Assembly: GCA_016647705.1 (NCBI GenBank)
Contig: CM028335.1
Span: 18,764,905-18,828,904, forward strand
Length of the DNA stretch: 64,000 bases
From: Eucommia ulmoides
Lineage: Eukaryota; Streptophyta; Magnoliopsida; Garryales; Eucommiaceae
Reading direction: 5' to 3'
Positions 46,352-57,712 of this stretch are shown one piece after another. Position numbers and translations under genes: made by a program. Position 1 is the first letter of the stretch, and each line of letters starts with the position of its first letter. The notes below the pieces were generated by a model that saw only the letters and a list, made by a program, of their open reading frames with translations, searched no databases and was not told the DNA's origin.

Positions 46352-47000
46352 TATGGCAGATTAAATACTGTTGGGGGTATTTAATCAAATGGTAGCCAGT
46401 TTCAGTCTCTTCCTGTAAAGAGATTGAGGTAGTAACTCTTCCTAAATATAATTGATTTTGAGTGAATTTTGTAAAGTTTTCATCCTTACCTAGGAAAAGG
46501 ATAGTTGGAATATGTTTGTGAGATTTTGATTCTTGAGCCTAAGGTATAAAAAGAATTAGGTTGTGATTCTCCCTGTAATAGAATTAGATTATTCTTGAGC
46601 CTGTAAAAAGTAGAGGTTATTCCTAAGCCTGTGAAAATAAATTTGTAAAGTTTGATTTTGAACCTGCGAAAAGAATTATTATGAGGGTTTGGTTCTTACC
46701 TGTAAAGGAATCTTGAGTTTAGTGGGTGCGAATCTCCATGAGGCTCGGATGACTGGATTAACCAAGAATAGCATAGTGATCTAGGATATATTGGTGTGTA
46801 CTGCATTATTTATTTCCTTGATTTTATCTTGTGTTGTTTGGGTGTGCACCTAGAGCTTAGTTCACTTATTCGCTGCTATAAAGATAATAATTAATTTTAG
46901 GATAAAATTAATTGCTTGATTTTTGAAGTATTATTATTTCTCTGATATAATTTTTTAATTACCCAATTCACCCCCTCTAGGGTATTCCACTGGGCCAACA

Positions 47001-48224
47001 ACATAGAACCAACTAATTTTGAATCTCAGAGATGTCGTGACTCTCACCCTAGGAAAGCAAAAATAAACTCATAAGTAGAGTAGCATTTTACTAAGAAAGA
47101 TCGTCCAAGGACTTTCAATAATTTGTTAGCGCACTAAGTGCTTGGCCTTCAGCTGCTAAAAGTCAGATAAGTACCTTTTCATCTCGTCATCGTAGTCGGT
47201 AACTACAACAAACTGATAGATAGGCTTGAATATCTGCAGGGTGACAATAGGGACAGGAATCAGGAATAGGAACCTCTTTTTAAAAGAAGACCTTTCAAAA
47301 GCATTTCTAAAAAAATAAATGTTTTCATGTTATTCTCCTAACATCATTGAGATTATTCTGGTATTCACAATGGGTCTAGTACATCAGGAAAGTTGGGTAG
47401 GTTTGTATAACACAAATAGAGTCATCATGAAAGGATAAACTACGTGTCGACTTGATTCTTAGCTATTTGAAATACTTAGGCAACCCACATACGGGTTCGG
47501 TCGTCGGTTTAAATAAAAATCCTTTGTCTATATAATTAACTATGTGTCAACCTGATTCCTTGTGAAAACAGGGATATGTAGGCAACCATTGTAGGTTTGG
47601 TCACTAGTTAAAAAAATGGGGGGGGGGGGGGAGGGGGAGATAATAAAATCATCTAGAGCGAACTACGCTTGACCTGATCCCTAGCAACTTGCCAAGGTAC
47701 ATAGGAAACATTAAGGTATAGTCATCACACTGTAGACATATCAGCCAAGGATTGGGGCATAATCTCACATTTTTTTATTGCCATTCATAGATTTGAGCTA
47801 ATAAAATCCGAGTGCACGCCCTTCTTAACCAAAGAGTAAGGGTCTAAATTCACATTTTCACTCCCTATTAAAGGATGTTAGGGGCTAGAAAAAGATAAAA
47901 AATAAATAAATTTTGAAATTAAAAAAAAAAAAAAGAAAAAAAAATGATGCATTTAATTTTGGTTGCTTTGTCATCACCTAAATAAGTTCTTAGGTTCATC
48001 TAAAGACAACAACTCCAAAATTAGGCTGAGAAATCCAAAAATTCGACTAGTAATTCCTCAGCTTTAGTAGGAATGAAGGAAAAAAATTGCTAAGAAATCT
48101 AGCAAACTTGCATAGTAAATTATGATTTTTGATATATCTATGCGCTATTTTTCTTTCATAACTAACATCTCAGGGAAGATAGTCGAAAGAACAAACAACA
48201 TAAGGGCAAAGTGGAGAGGCAAGA
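47001..48224 (+). other. Tat/Ogre-type LTR or UTR fragment, right flank of SIRE-F
   Basis: No coding segment is visible. From about 47440 it contains repeated phrases of the type ACTACGTGTCGACTTGATTC with GATATGTAGGCAACC that also mark 53690-53880 and 61670-61930. These recur in untranslated and LTR regions of Tat/Ogre-type elements. A G-run of 13 is at about 47618-47630. 47001-47430 is not assigned. Confidence 0.5.
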
Positions 48225-48895
48225 GAAATACTATCCTACCTTAAGTGGTCAGAGATTTTACATACTATCCTACCTTAAGTGGTCGGATGTTCTACCATAT
48301 CATCCTACCTCAAGTGGTCGGAGATTCTACCTTACTATCCTACCTTAAGTGGTTGGAGATTTTATATACCATACTACCTCAAGTGGTTAGAGATTCTAAC
48401 ATACCATACTACCTTAAGTGGTTGGAGATTTTACATAACATCCTACCTCAAGTGGTCAGACATTCTTACATACCATCCTACCTCATATGGTCAGAGATTT
48501 TACATCCCATCCTACCTCAAGTGATCGGAGATTCTTACATACTATCCTACCTCAAGTGGTCGAAGATTCAACCATACTATCCTACTTTAAGTGGTCGGAG
48601 ATTTTACAAACCATCCTACCTCAAGTGGTCAAAGCTTCTACCATGCTATCCTATCTTAAGTGGTCAGAGATTTTACATCCCATCCCACCTCACGTGATCA
48701 GAGATTATACCATACCATCCTACCTTTAGTGGTCAAATATTTTATATACCATCCTACCTCAAGTGGTCAAATAGTTTATATACCATTCTACCTCAAGTGG
48801 TCGGAGATTCTACCATACTATCCTACCTTAAGTGGTCGTAAATTTTACATACCATCCTATCTTAAATGATTGGGGATTCTTACACACCATCCTAT
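48225..48895 (+). repeat. 34-35-bp tandem repeat array, about 19 copies
   Basis: The unit ATCCTACCTCAAGTGGTCGG followed by AGATTCTACCAT recurs 19 times with small changes. Copies of a CTTAAG...TTTTACA type tend to alternate with a CTCAAG...TTCTACC type, giving a loose 69-base dimer. The array ends 2 bases before the LTR-like start at 48897, the position of the 3' untranslated region of a Tat-branch element. A residue of three copies lies at 54487-54590. Long open frames across the array (for example 48245-48697) are a by-product of the repeat. Confidence 0.95.
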
Positions 48896-50624
48896 GTAGA
48901 CACCGCATTTTGTCCCGCCCAGTCAGTGTTAAATCAAATACAAGTTTAGATAAACTATAAGCTTAGGTTTAAAGTAAATGAATTTCTACCTAAGATCACA
49001 CTATGTAATATACAAAAATGCCCAAAAAACATGAGACAAACAAAAAAATGTTAAATTTGACAAAATTTAGTCAAGTAAAAGTTTTGGGTCAACCTCAAAA
49101 TTTCCATAATTAAAGGTGTCTAAAATAACTTTATTAACGTTTTATTTTCATTAAATCATCTTTAGTACAGATAAAAATTAGCCACTACCCTTAAATTATA
49201 GGATATTTCAAACAATTACTCCGGTTACCTATCTTGACCCTCAAACCTTTACAATCACTGAATCTTGTCGGTTTAGCACAAAAAACAATTGTTTTAATTA
49301 TGCATATTATATAAAATCCCAAATAGAAACAATCCAAGAGACATTAATCAAGGCTTGTAAATGTCATGACAAGCCCTAAATCACAAGGGGGATTAAGGTG
49401 TTGGGCTTGATATTGATTTACACCAAATTCAAGTAGTCCTGACAAACCACCCTAGGACCAATGGATTAAGGGAAAAGACATCATTAAAGTCCAACAAAAA
49501 GATCCTTGAAATATAAAAGGTACCTTCCTATGAGTTTCCTACCAAATGGCTAAGGAAGGGAACCAAGTCACTTAGGGTGTGACCAACCGTTATCGAAACT
49601 AAACCGATTCGGTTCACCACCTAAGTTAGGCATTTAATGCTCATTAAATTCCCATACCATAAATAATTAAATGATTGGTATGAAATTGATAGTCCACATT
49701 CAAGGTATCTAGATATTTTGAGCAAAATATTTTAGGTGTAACCGAAAACCTTAAATCGTGACTACTCGTTACCGAAACCAAACTAAATTGGTTTGACACC
49801 TAGACAATGATTTAAATGAACATCCCATAAAGAAATAAATTCTTGGGATGACATGGAATGTCTAGGTTCAAAGTATGTAGATATTTTTACCAAAATATCT
49901 TTGGGTTAACTAGGAACTTGAAAATCAACCGTCGGTTACAAGGCAAGTTAACCCGATTCCATCCAAAACCAATTGAATGTGTGGCCTCCAAGTCATGACT
50001 CATCATATATATTTAAATTCATGGTGACACATCAAGACTAAATACAATGCACCTTGGAAGCATTTATGACAACTTAGTTGAAATAGTGAAACTAATCGGT
50101 ACTTAGCCCCTAAACCAAACCGGATGCGTCACATCAAGCTATTAATGCACCCATGTGCAAGGAATATGATTGGTGCGAAGGTAATGATTTGTAATGATTT
50201 CCAATCATTAGTAATGGTTGCTAATCATTATCAAATCTTTCAAAATTTTTGGTAATGATTACCAAATCTTTAAGAATCTTCCAATCCACCTTAAATTCGT
50301 TTAACACAAAACAAGACCAAGGCAAGATAGCAAGTCCCCTAGGCCAAACATACCTCAAGGAAAAGGCTGGGATAGCCTACGCATGGGTGAATGTGCAGGC
50401 TCCCAGCCTATATATATAGATGTTGGGGTATTCATTTATCAAGCCTAGAATGCCTAGCTTATCTCTTTAAACTCAAGCAACTCTCTCGGGTTCTAGTATT
50501 TTCAAGCACATTTCTCAAATAACATGCCATTATTATGTTGAAATATGATCTCCGAAAGGTGTTATTGAAGTTCTTGGGGTAAGAACTCAAAAAATCGATG
50601 GTCACCGATCAACACTGAGCCAAG

Positions 50625-50629
50625 ACGAT
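50625..50629. other. Target site duplication ACGAT, left copy
   Basis: Pairs with ACGAT at 52582-52586. Confidence 0.75.
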
Positions 50630-50924
50630 TTGTGGCCACTAATTAAGCGTTGCCACTTTCATCGCAAGCGTACGGATCAAGTTTTAGTATAATGGACCTT
50701 TCAGTCGGGTATCGTATCCATAGGGATTGGTTGAGATTACTATCGAGTACCGTGATTGTCATAACCCGACTTTATCTAGGCGACAAAAATGGAATATAAT
50801 TAATACTAATACTAAAATACTACTTTAACTATACTAATTATTAATACGAGATAGTTATGGGATGGATTATCTAGGGATTAACACGTTTGATTTCATTTAG
50901 TTTACAATAATGGTGTTTGACCTA

Positions 50925-51545
50925 TTTGATAATCTTGGTATATAAAACTCCTCTGCCAACTCTCCCAAGTGTAAGGCAGGAGATGTAATGAAACTTTGTG
51001 TCAATGAAGAAGTTTTTCTCAACGTCTTAACGACCCTAGGTTGCGTGAGTCTTGCCCCAACCTCATTGATCGCACACAAAACCTCAGTTCGTAAACTTAT
51101 TCGCCACCTCTCCCGAGTGTAAGACGAGGGATATAACGTGACTTTGTGTCAACGAAGAAGTCTCCATCAATGTCTTAACGACCCTAGGTCACATTAGTCT
51201 CTCCCCAACGTCATTGATTTCATGTATTGTGTTTACCTTATCAACAATCTCAGTTCTAAAACTTCCTCGCCACCTCTCCCGAGTGTAAAACGAGGGAATA
51301 CGTGACTTAAAATCAACAAAGAAGTACCCCTTAATGTCTTAACGACTCTAGGTCACGTGAGTCTCACCCCAACGTCATTGATTTTGTGCGTTGTGTTTAC
51401 CCTATCGACAATCTCAGTTCTAAAACTCCCTCACCACCTCTCCTGAGTGTAAGATGAGGGAATACACGACTTCAAATTGATGAAGAAGTCCCCCTCAATA
51501 TATTAATGACTCTAGGTCACGTGAGTCTCGCCCAAACGTTGTACA
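50925..51545 (-). repeat. Four tandem copies of a 150-170-bp segment in an Athila-like LTR
   Basis: Each copy has, on the plus strand, CACCTCTCCCGAGTGTAAG, then CAACGAAGAAGTC, then TTAACGACCCTAGGTC and CCCCAACGTCATTGAT. Related LTRs have one copy (for example 4130-4345) or two (58180-58560). Confidence 0.85.
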
Positions 51546-52084
51546 TTGTCCACAATCCTAACCCCGACAAGGTTATCCGATCGTGGCGTCTGTTTATTCT
51601 AATCCGAATTTGGGATTTGTCGAGCCTCGTATTCTCGATATATAAATGTAACCACAATAAATAAATAATATGATAAACACACTCAAACATTGAAGAGCAA
51701 TCATCAAAGAAACGCAACTAAACCAAAACTACGTTTTTCATAAACAATATGTTAATCCCATACATAATCCACGTTTAACCTAAGTCTATAGCCATTTATA
51801 CAATTGAAACTAGTCTAAATATGCTCAAACATATATAGAAGATAAGAAATAAAAGGAAAAATGGGTTAACTTAGTCGATATCCGAAGATTAGCCGCTAAA
51901 ATCGTCCACCGAACGATTATCCTTCTCCACATGTTGATCTTCTCCTTTGGATATGTTTGAGCACTCCCCATACTCTCTCTATATCCTAACCTAAGCCTTA
52001 AGGGTTGTAATGGCCAGAGGGTGTAAAGGAGGAAGGAGGAAAATGGTATAAATAGACAAAATATCTAAAATAAATATCTCCCAC

Positions 52085-52360
52085 TGTGTAGAGGCCACCG
52101 CCTAGGCGAAGGGATTTTCCGCCTAAGCGGTGGGGTATGTCGGTTAAGGTTTACCTAGGCGGTGGACTAGAAAAACAATCTGCTGGATTTTTGCCTAGGC
52201 GGTGGAATTTTCGCCTAGGCCGAGGGACTACTCCAAACATTCTGCCTCTTCATCGCCTAGGCGGTGGAATTTCTGCCTAGGCGGTGGGCTGTCAATAGCC
52301 AAATGTGTTTTTTTCTACATCTTCACCGCCTAGGCGGTGGTCTAGACGCCTAGGTGGAAG
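52085..52360 (-). repeat. CCGCCTAGGCGG palindrome cluster
   Basis: At least eight near-copies of CCGCCTAGGCGGTGG or its arms are spaced 20-50 bases apart in the LTR, directly upstream, in the LTR's direction, of a TATA-like sequence. Confidence 0.8.
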
Positions 52361-52581
52361 GCTTCATTCAGATATTTGCCTCCTTGCTCATTTTTGCACC
52401 GTTCTCCGACCATTCTCGATATGAATTGATCGTTTATGCTCCGATTTCATACCTTTTCACCCACGCACCTATTTTAATACAAAAAGAATAAAAACATATT
52501 AAAATATATAAAAATAACTATAAAACTACTCTAAAACTAACAAAACCAGTTTGAAAATATATAGGTAATTTACACCTATCA

Positions 52582-52586
52582 ACGAT
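52582..52586. other. Target site duplication ACGAT, right copy
   Basis: Pairs with 50625-50629. Confidence 0.75.
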
Positions 52587-54486
52587 CAAAGAGGAAAAAG
52601 AGATAGTCACTTAGGGACGACCACATCCCCTAAGTAGGGTGTTCTTGAGGTCCTTGGCTAAGAAATAAAGGGATCAAAGATCACCGATCAACGTCCAACC
52701 AATAAGATCAAGGAGGAAAATGAGATAATCTCTTAGGGAAGGCCACATCCCCTAAGTAGGTATGTTTCTTGAAAAACCCCTATGATCTTGGGTTAAGATT
52801 GTGTATGTGACTTGTATATAGCATAATCATAAAATCCACACACATTAATTTCATGTGCATAACAAATAAAATCCATAAACAACTAAACAAACACTTAATT
52901 TTTACTATAACAACCAAAACATGTTCAAATCATAAAAACTCATTCCAAGCATCTCAAAAACGTCTGAGAAAATGTTAAGAATGAGGACCCATATTATCCG
53001 AGAACATGTTAAGAATATATGAGGATTCAAACAAAACTTTAATCACATCATGAGTTGTACATACTCTCTTCGATTCTCTCAAGAACATTACACCGACTCT
53101 TTACTAACTATAAATATTAACTATACAACTACTAATAATTGGATTTACTTTTTGTCAAACATCAAGATCACAGCCAGCTTGGCTTGTAGACTGGCTCCTA
53201 TATATATATAGGACATCGACAGACTCTTGTGTCTAAGAACTCAGGATAAAGGGAGTGCCTTCATTCCTTCGGGGATATGTGTGATTCTTCTTTCGAAACC
53301 TTCCCATTTTCCTTTGTTATGAGCAGGACTGTCATAAATATATGGTACTTCTTTTTCTTTTTAACTAACAACTCATACACTAACACTAAACAAAAGTGTT
53401 CGATCAAGGTGTTATTGACAAAATCAAAGAGGTTATGTACATGTCATGTTGTGACTTAGGTTGTTCACAACTTAAGAATGATTAATAATAAACCTAATTA
53501 CGGTTGTGATTCGGGTTATTCAGAACTTTAAAAAATTGTTCATAATAAACTAACTAAGATTGTGATTCAGGTTATGTGCAACCAAAAACAACTAATAATC
53601 AACAAAAATTAACTAAAACAAACCAGTTTCATAACTAAAATCAGACTAGTTTTCAATTAAACCAACCCAGCTTGCCAGTTTTTAACTTAACCAGAATGAA
53701 CTACGTTTGACTTAATTTTTGGTAACCACCCAAAATATGTAAGCAACCCATAAGGGTCTGGTCACAACTTTAATAACATAAACTATATCTTTTTACCCTA
53801 ATCAAAATGAACTACGTAAAGACCTGATTCTAATAAATCCGAGATACGTAGGCAACCCACGTGCAGGTTCAGTCGCATATCCAAATAATTTAATCTTAGT
53901 TTGCAGTTCATTTAGTATAGCCTGTATATTTACATTTTTGTCTATATATAAACTCGTATTGAGTGTCGCTGACAAATTGTAGCTTTAATTTTGACCTGCT
54001 TTTCATAATATCATGTAAAAATACTATAAAAAAAGGGAAAACTTTTAAACAATGAATCATTTTGTTTAAGTAATCAAAGAAAAATTCTTGGATGGTATTT
54101 AACAGTGAATATCTATTTAGACTATGGTACCATTTATGGACGGGTGTCTTGGGGTTCGTAAAACCTTCCCTAAGCATAACTGACTCCCGAACTTAAAAAA
54201 TATCTCCGGTACATACACCTATGGAAGTCAAAACACGGACCATTTTAAAATGGAAAATAAATTTCCAAAATTCGAGTGACCTAGCACACCATTTAATCCC
54301 ATGCTAGGTGGCTACTCCGTTTTTAACAAAAATCTCAATCCAAGAAGTTTTTCAAAATCGACGCCTAAAAAAACCTTTGTAAAACCATTTTCAAAATGAA
54401 CGAATTCGGACAATTTAGAGAGGAAGGGATGAAACTTGTTTTCATCCTCTTCGTAATTCTCTACTTCTGCTATCTAAATCCAAGGT

Positions 54487-55841
54487 GCGTCATCCTACAT
54501 TAGTGGTTGGAGATTCTACCATACCATCCTACCTAAAGTAGTCGGAGACTCTACGATACTATTTTACCTAACTGGTCGGAGAGTTATATCTTGTTTGTTT
54601 TTCCCCCAAACGTTTGGAGACCTAAAATCCATTCTCCCAAACACCCAGGATGTATTCATGTGCCCCACCTAGAGCTGGAGCACACTATATTAGGTTTCTT
54701 TATTGAAATTCTTTGATAAGATTTGCCCCAGCTAGGGTTGGGGCAAAACATTTAAGAATTAAAATCCATAATCCCTAAAAAAAAGAAACAAGTATCACCG
54801 ACCCCCAGTCTATGACTAGGGCATATTTTATCTGAGGTAAATTTCTAATGGGAAGTTTTCTAGTCCTCGTTGACAGTCCCAGGTGGGACGTGGCCATGAA
54901 ACCCCACTAAGTGTCTAGTTTTCCTGAGGGATTTCTCAGGTGAGAATCTTCTCAGTTATTTTTCATTCATCTATTGATATAACGACCTAAGAATTGGTTT
55001 CTTTAATCAAGAACCATTTCCACCAAATCTTGATTTACTTTACATGTTAGAACTACATTTAACCTAATTCTCAGCTATCCTGAGATATGTTGGAAAATCT
55101 CAGTTGGGTTTGGTCAAAACCATAGAACTACATGTAGCCTAATTTTTAGGTATCCTAAGATATGTAGGAAATGCCTAGGTAGGTTTAGCCAAAATAAGAG
55201 ATATTGATGACCAATATTCTCTACCCCCTCGTACTATATTTTAAGCTACCCTAAAACATCGTTACATACCATCAATATCCGTGTTAATTTACTTTCAGTG
55301 ATTACTGGGCTAACCCCAGAACACCAATGTTAGAACTACATTTGACTTGATTCTCAACTATCCTGTGAAATATAGGAAAGCCTTTGAATAAGGTATGGTT
55401 ATAACTAGGAGATGGATAGAATTTGATGAGTCATCATTTTTCATATGTTGTTGACATAATCCTCTAGGATCGGTTGTCGCCATCCTTTAGGAAGGAATGT
55501 AGAGAGTGGTACGATCAGTTGTCGCCATCCTTACCCTGTAGTAATCCTCTAGGATCAGTTGTCGCCATCCTTTAGGAAGGAATGTAGAGAGTAGTAGGAT
55601 CGATTGTTCTTATCCTTACCCAATAGTAATCATTTAGGATCAATTGTCACCATCGTTTGAGAGAATTCTTTATCGCTTTCGTAAGGTATATGTAACAATA
55701 TTCAAGAACGTTCTTGACTTTGCTTAGTTAATTTAAATTTCCTGTCTTTACTTTTCATGTCTCACAGAACAAAATATTTGTGTTTCCTTCTTTGTCATTA
55801 CGAGTAAACTCGCTTGACATAGAGAGGTAGTTGTAGACATC
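54487..55841 (+). other. Residual 3' UTR-like segment with tandem repeats
   Basis: It opens with about three copies of the 34-bp repeat (54487-54590) and continues with no coding signal. Phrases such as GAACTACATTTAACCTAATTC recur near 55050, 55120 and 55330. It leads into the next LTR-like start at 55842 through AGAGAGGTAG, a possible short purine tract. Confidence 0.5.
55458..55665 (+). repeat. 85-bp tandem repeat, about 2.5 copies
   Basis: AATCCTCTAGGATC returns at 55458, 55542 and, changed, 55627, each followed by GTTGTCGCCATCC. It lies shortly before an LTR-like start, as do the other tandem arrays of the Tat elements here. Confidence 0.85.
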
Positions 55842-57058
55842 GCATTTGGTTCTGCCAATTTAGTATTGGATCCAAAGTACAAGTTCAGATAAACTTTAAA
55901 CTGAGGTTTAAAGGGAACAAATTTCTGTCTTAGATCACATTAGATACCACCAAGAAAAAAAAATGTCAATTTGAATGAATTAGGTATAAGTACATGTTTT
56001 GGGTCAACCTCGAAATTCCTAAAGTTAAAGAGGACTAAAATGACATTATTAAAGGTTGGTTTTCATGAAATCACTTTTAATATGAATAAAAATTAGTTAT
56101 CACCCTTTTACTATCACCGATTTCGTCTTTTTGACATAAAAAATACTTCTTTAATTTTTTGTTTAAAGTACTAATCTTCAATAAATCAAGTCAAAAGTCT
56201 TGATTAAGCCAAAGAATCTACCATGACAAATCTAGTTACTCAATCTAACTAATGCTTAATAACCTGGTTCAAAACCAAGCAAACCGAATGTCACAATGAC
56301 AAGAATTCAAGGATGATCACATCAAGGTCTAGTCAAGCATTAAATGGCTCATCAATGAGAATTAAATGATGAGATAATTTTAAGATCTTTCTAGCAAAAT
56401 ATCTTGGATGGAAGCTTAGTTACTTGAAAGTAACTAACGGTTATAAAACTAACCGAATTGGTTTCCCATCACATCATGCAATAAATGAACCATTAAGTCA
56501 AGGTCAAATCAAGCATTTAATGCATGAATTAACCATTAGAGACTCCATTCAATGGATGAAGATATTTTCACCAAAATATCTTAAAGAAACTTAGTTACTT
56601 CAAAAGTAATTAACGGTTAAAAAACAAACCTGATCAATTCCTATCCCATCAAGGAATTAAATGTCCGTCAAATCAACATCAAATCATTGAATTAAATACA
56701 TGAATGATATGTATAGACTACATTCATTGAATTCATTAAAAAACATTAAATGAAAAGAGATATTTTCACAAATAACTTGATTATTTCGAGTAACTAGTAC
56801 TTAGCAAGCAACCAAACTAGAAAATATCACATCAAGAATTTAATGACCCATGTGTAAACCAGTGATGACCAATGATGAGGAAGATGAGCAATCATTAGCA
56901 ATCATTGCTTATATATTTATAAGATTTTGTAATCGTTACAAAATCTAATGATTACCTAGAGAATCTAATTAAATCTTCAATATTTGGATCTAACCCTAAA
57001 AGTGAGAGACATCAAAGAGTCATACTTATACAAAACATAGCCTGAGGAATAGGTTGGG

Positions 57059-57063
57059 TATAC
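57059..57063. other. Target site duplication TATAC, left copy
   Basis: Pairs with TATAC at 58875-58879. Confidence 0.85.
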
Positions 57064-57284
57064 TGATAGGTGTGAAAAACCTATCTATTTTCAATCCTAA
57101 TTGGTTAGTTTTCGAATATGTTTATAGTTATTTTTATTATGTTTTAATTAGTTTTCATACTTTTTGTATAACTCAGGTGTGTAGGTAAAAAAGATAGGAA
57201 ACTGGAGCTAAAACGATGAGATCGAACCAAAGCGGTTCGAAGTTACGGTGGATAAACAAGCTCGGAGGCTAAAAGCTGAAATAG

Positions 57285-57665
57285 GCCTACCGCTTAGGCG
57301 TCCAGACCACTGCCTAAGTGGTGAAGATGCAGAGAAGAGCAAAATGTTACTGACGGACGACCGCCTGAGCGGAAATTCTACCGCTTAGGCGGAAATCCAG
57401 CAAAGGACAAAGAAGGGCTACTGACAGCCGCTCGCCTAGGCGGAAATTCTACCGCCTAGGCGAAAATCCAACAGAATGTTCTCCAGTCCACCGCCTACTT
57501 CACCACCCAGGCGATTAGACTTAACCGACCTAACTCCGCCTCGGCGCGGAAATTCTACCGCCTAGGCAAAAATTCAACAGAATGTTCTCCAGTCCACCGC
57601 CCAGGCGATCAGACTTAACCGACCTAACTCCGCCTCGGCGCAATTTCCACCGCCTAGGCGGATTT
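57285..57665 (+). repeat. CCGCCTAGGCGG palindrome cluster
   Basis: Roughly ten units with arms CCGCCTAGG and CCTAGGCGG, some changed to CCGCTTAGGCGG, lie spaced along 380 bases and end 40 bases upstream of TATAAATA. Confidence 0.8.
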
Positions 57666-57704
57666 GCCCTGCACAGTCTTGAGATATTTTTAGGATATTT
57701 TTGC

Positions 57705-57712
57705 TATAAATA
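57705..57712 (+). promoter_or_regulatory. TATA box in the solo Athila-like LTR
   Basis: TATAAATA is followed by a C/T-rich stretch, as in the related LTR at 45190-45197. Confidence 0.55.

Larger units (their letters stand above)
37766..47000 (+). mobile_element. Gag-only SIRE-like copia element (SIRE-F)
   Basis: LTRs begin TGTTGAT at 37766 and 42264 and end GGGCCAACA at 39889 and 47000. After the 5' LTR come a Met-tRNA-type primer site and a gag (39960-41100), then about 1.2 kb of noncoding DNA and the tract AAAAAAGGGGGAGAT. No pol is visible. The 3' LTR is interrupted by a solo Athila-like LTR (43808-46346). I find no matching target duplication at the outer ends, and the flanks do not form one continuous sequence. 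It is the same lineage as the solo LTR at 8005-10154 and related in gag to SIRE-C. Fossil, broken. Confidence 0.85.
42264..47000 (+). repeat. 3' LTR of SIRE-F, interrupted by a solo Athila-like LTR
   Basis: SIRE LTR sequence runs 42264-43807 and resumes after 46346, continuing to 47000; together it matches 37766-39889. The TCGAC palindromes are at 42700-42945. The interruption has a perfect 5-bp duplication. Confidence 0.9.
50630..52581 (-). mobile_element. Solo Athila-like LTR, minus strand (1952 bp)
   Basis: On the minus strand it begins TGATAGGTGTAAATTACC at 52581. Its end near 50630 is worn, but the ACGAT duplication fixes it. It belongs with 43808-46346 and 57064-58874. Palindromes with the core CCGCCTAGGCGG fill 52085-52360. 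A TATTTATA on the minus strand is at about 52047-52054. A segment of about 150-170 bases occurs four times in tandem (about 50925-51545). Confidence 0.9.
48897..54486 (+). repeat. Tat/Ogre-type LTR-like unit 1, interrupted by a solo LTR
   Basis: It begins TGTAGACACCGCATTTTG, shared in drifted form with 55842 and 59248. It includes a TATA-like TATATATATA at 50408-50417, a part after it that parallels 60660-62570 (ACTCTCGGG, then GTTCTTGAGG and AAGACCACTCCCC-type blocks), and the GTGAATATCTATTTAGAC block at about 54103, shared with the Tat-B leader. The solo LTR at 50630-52581 interrupts it. No coding sequence seen. Short open stretches are incidental. Confidence 0.55.

Noticed and set aside
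48245-48869. Four overlapping open frames of 69-150 codons
   Set aside because: They follow the 34-35-bp tandem repeat, whose units lack stops in several frames. The products are repeats of the same short peptide with no known match, so they are by-products of the array.
48225-48895. CRISPR-like array of regular short repeats
   Set aside because: The units are directly adjacent with no unique spacers, and the window is plant nuclear DNA.
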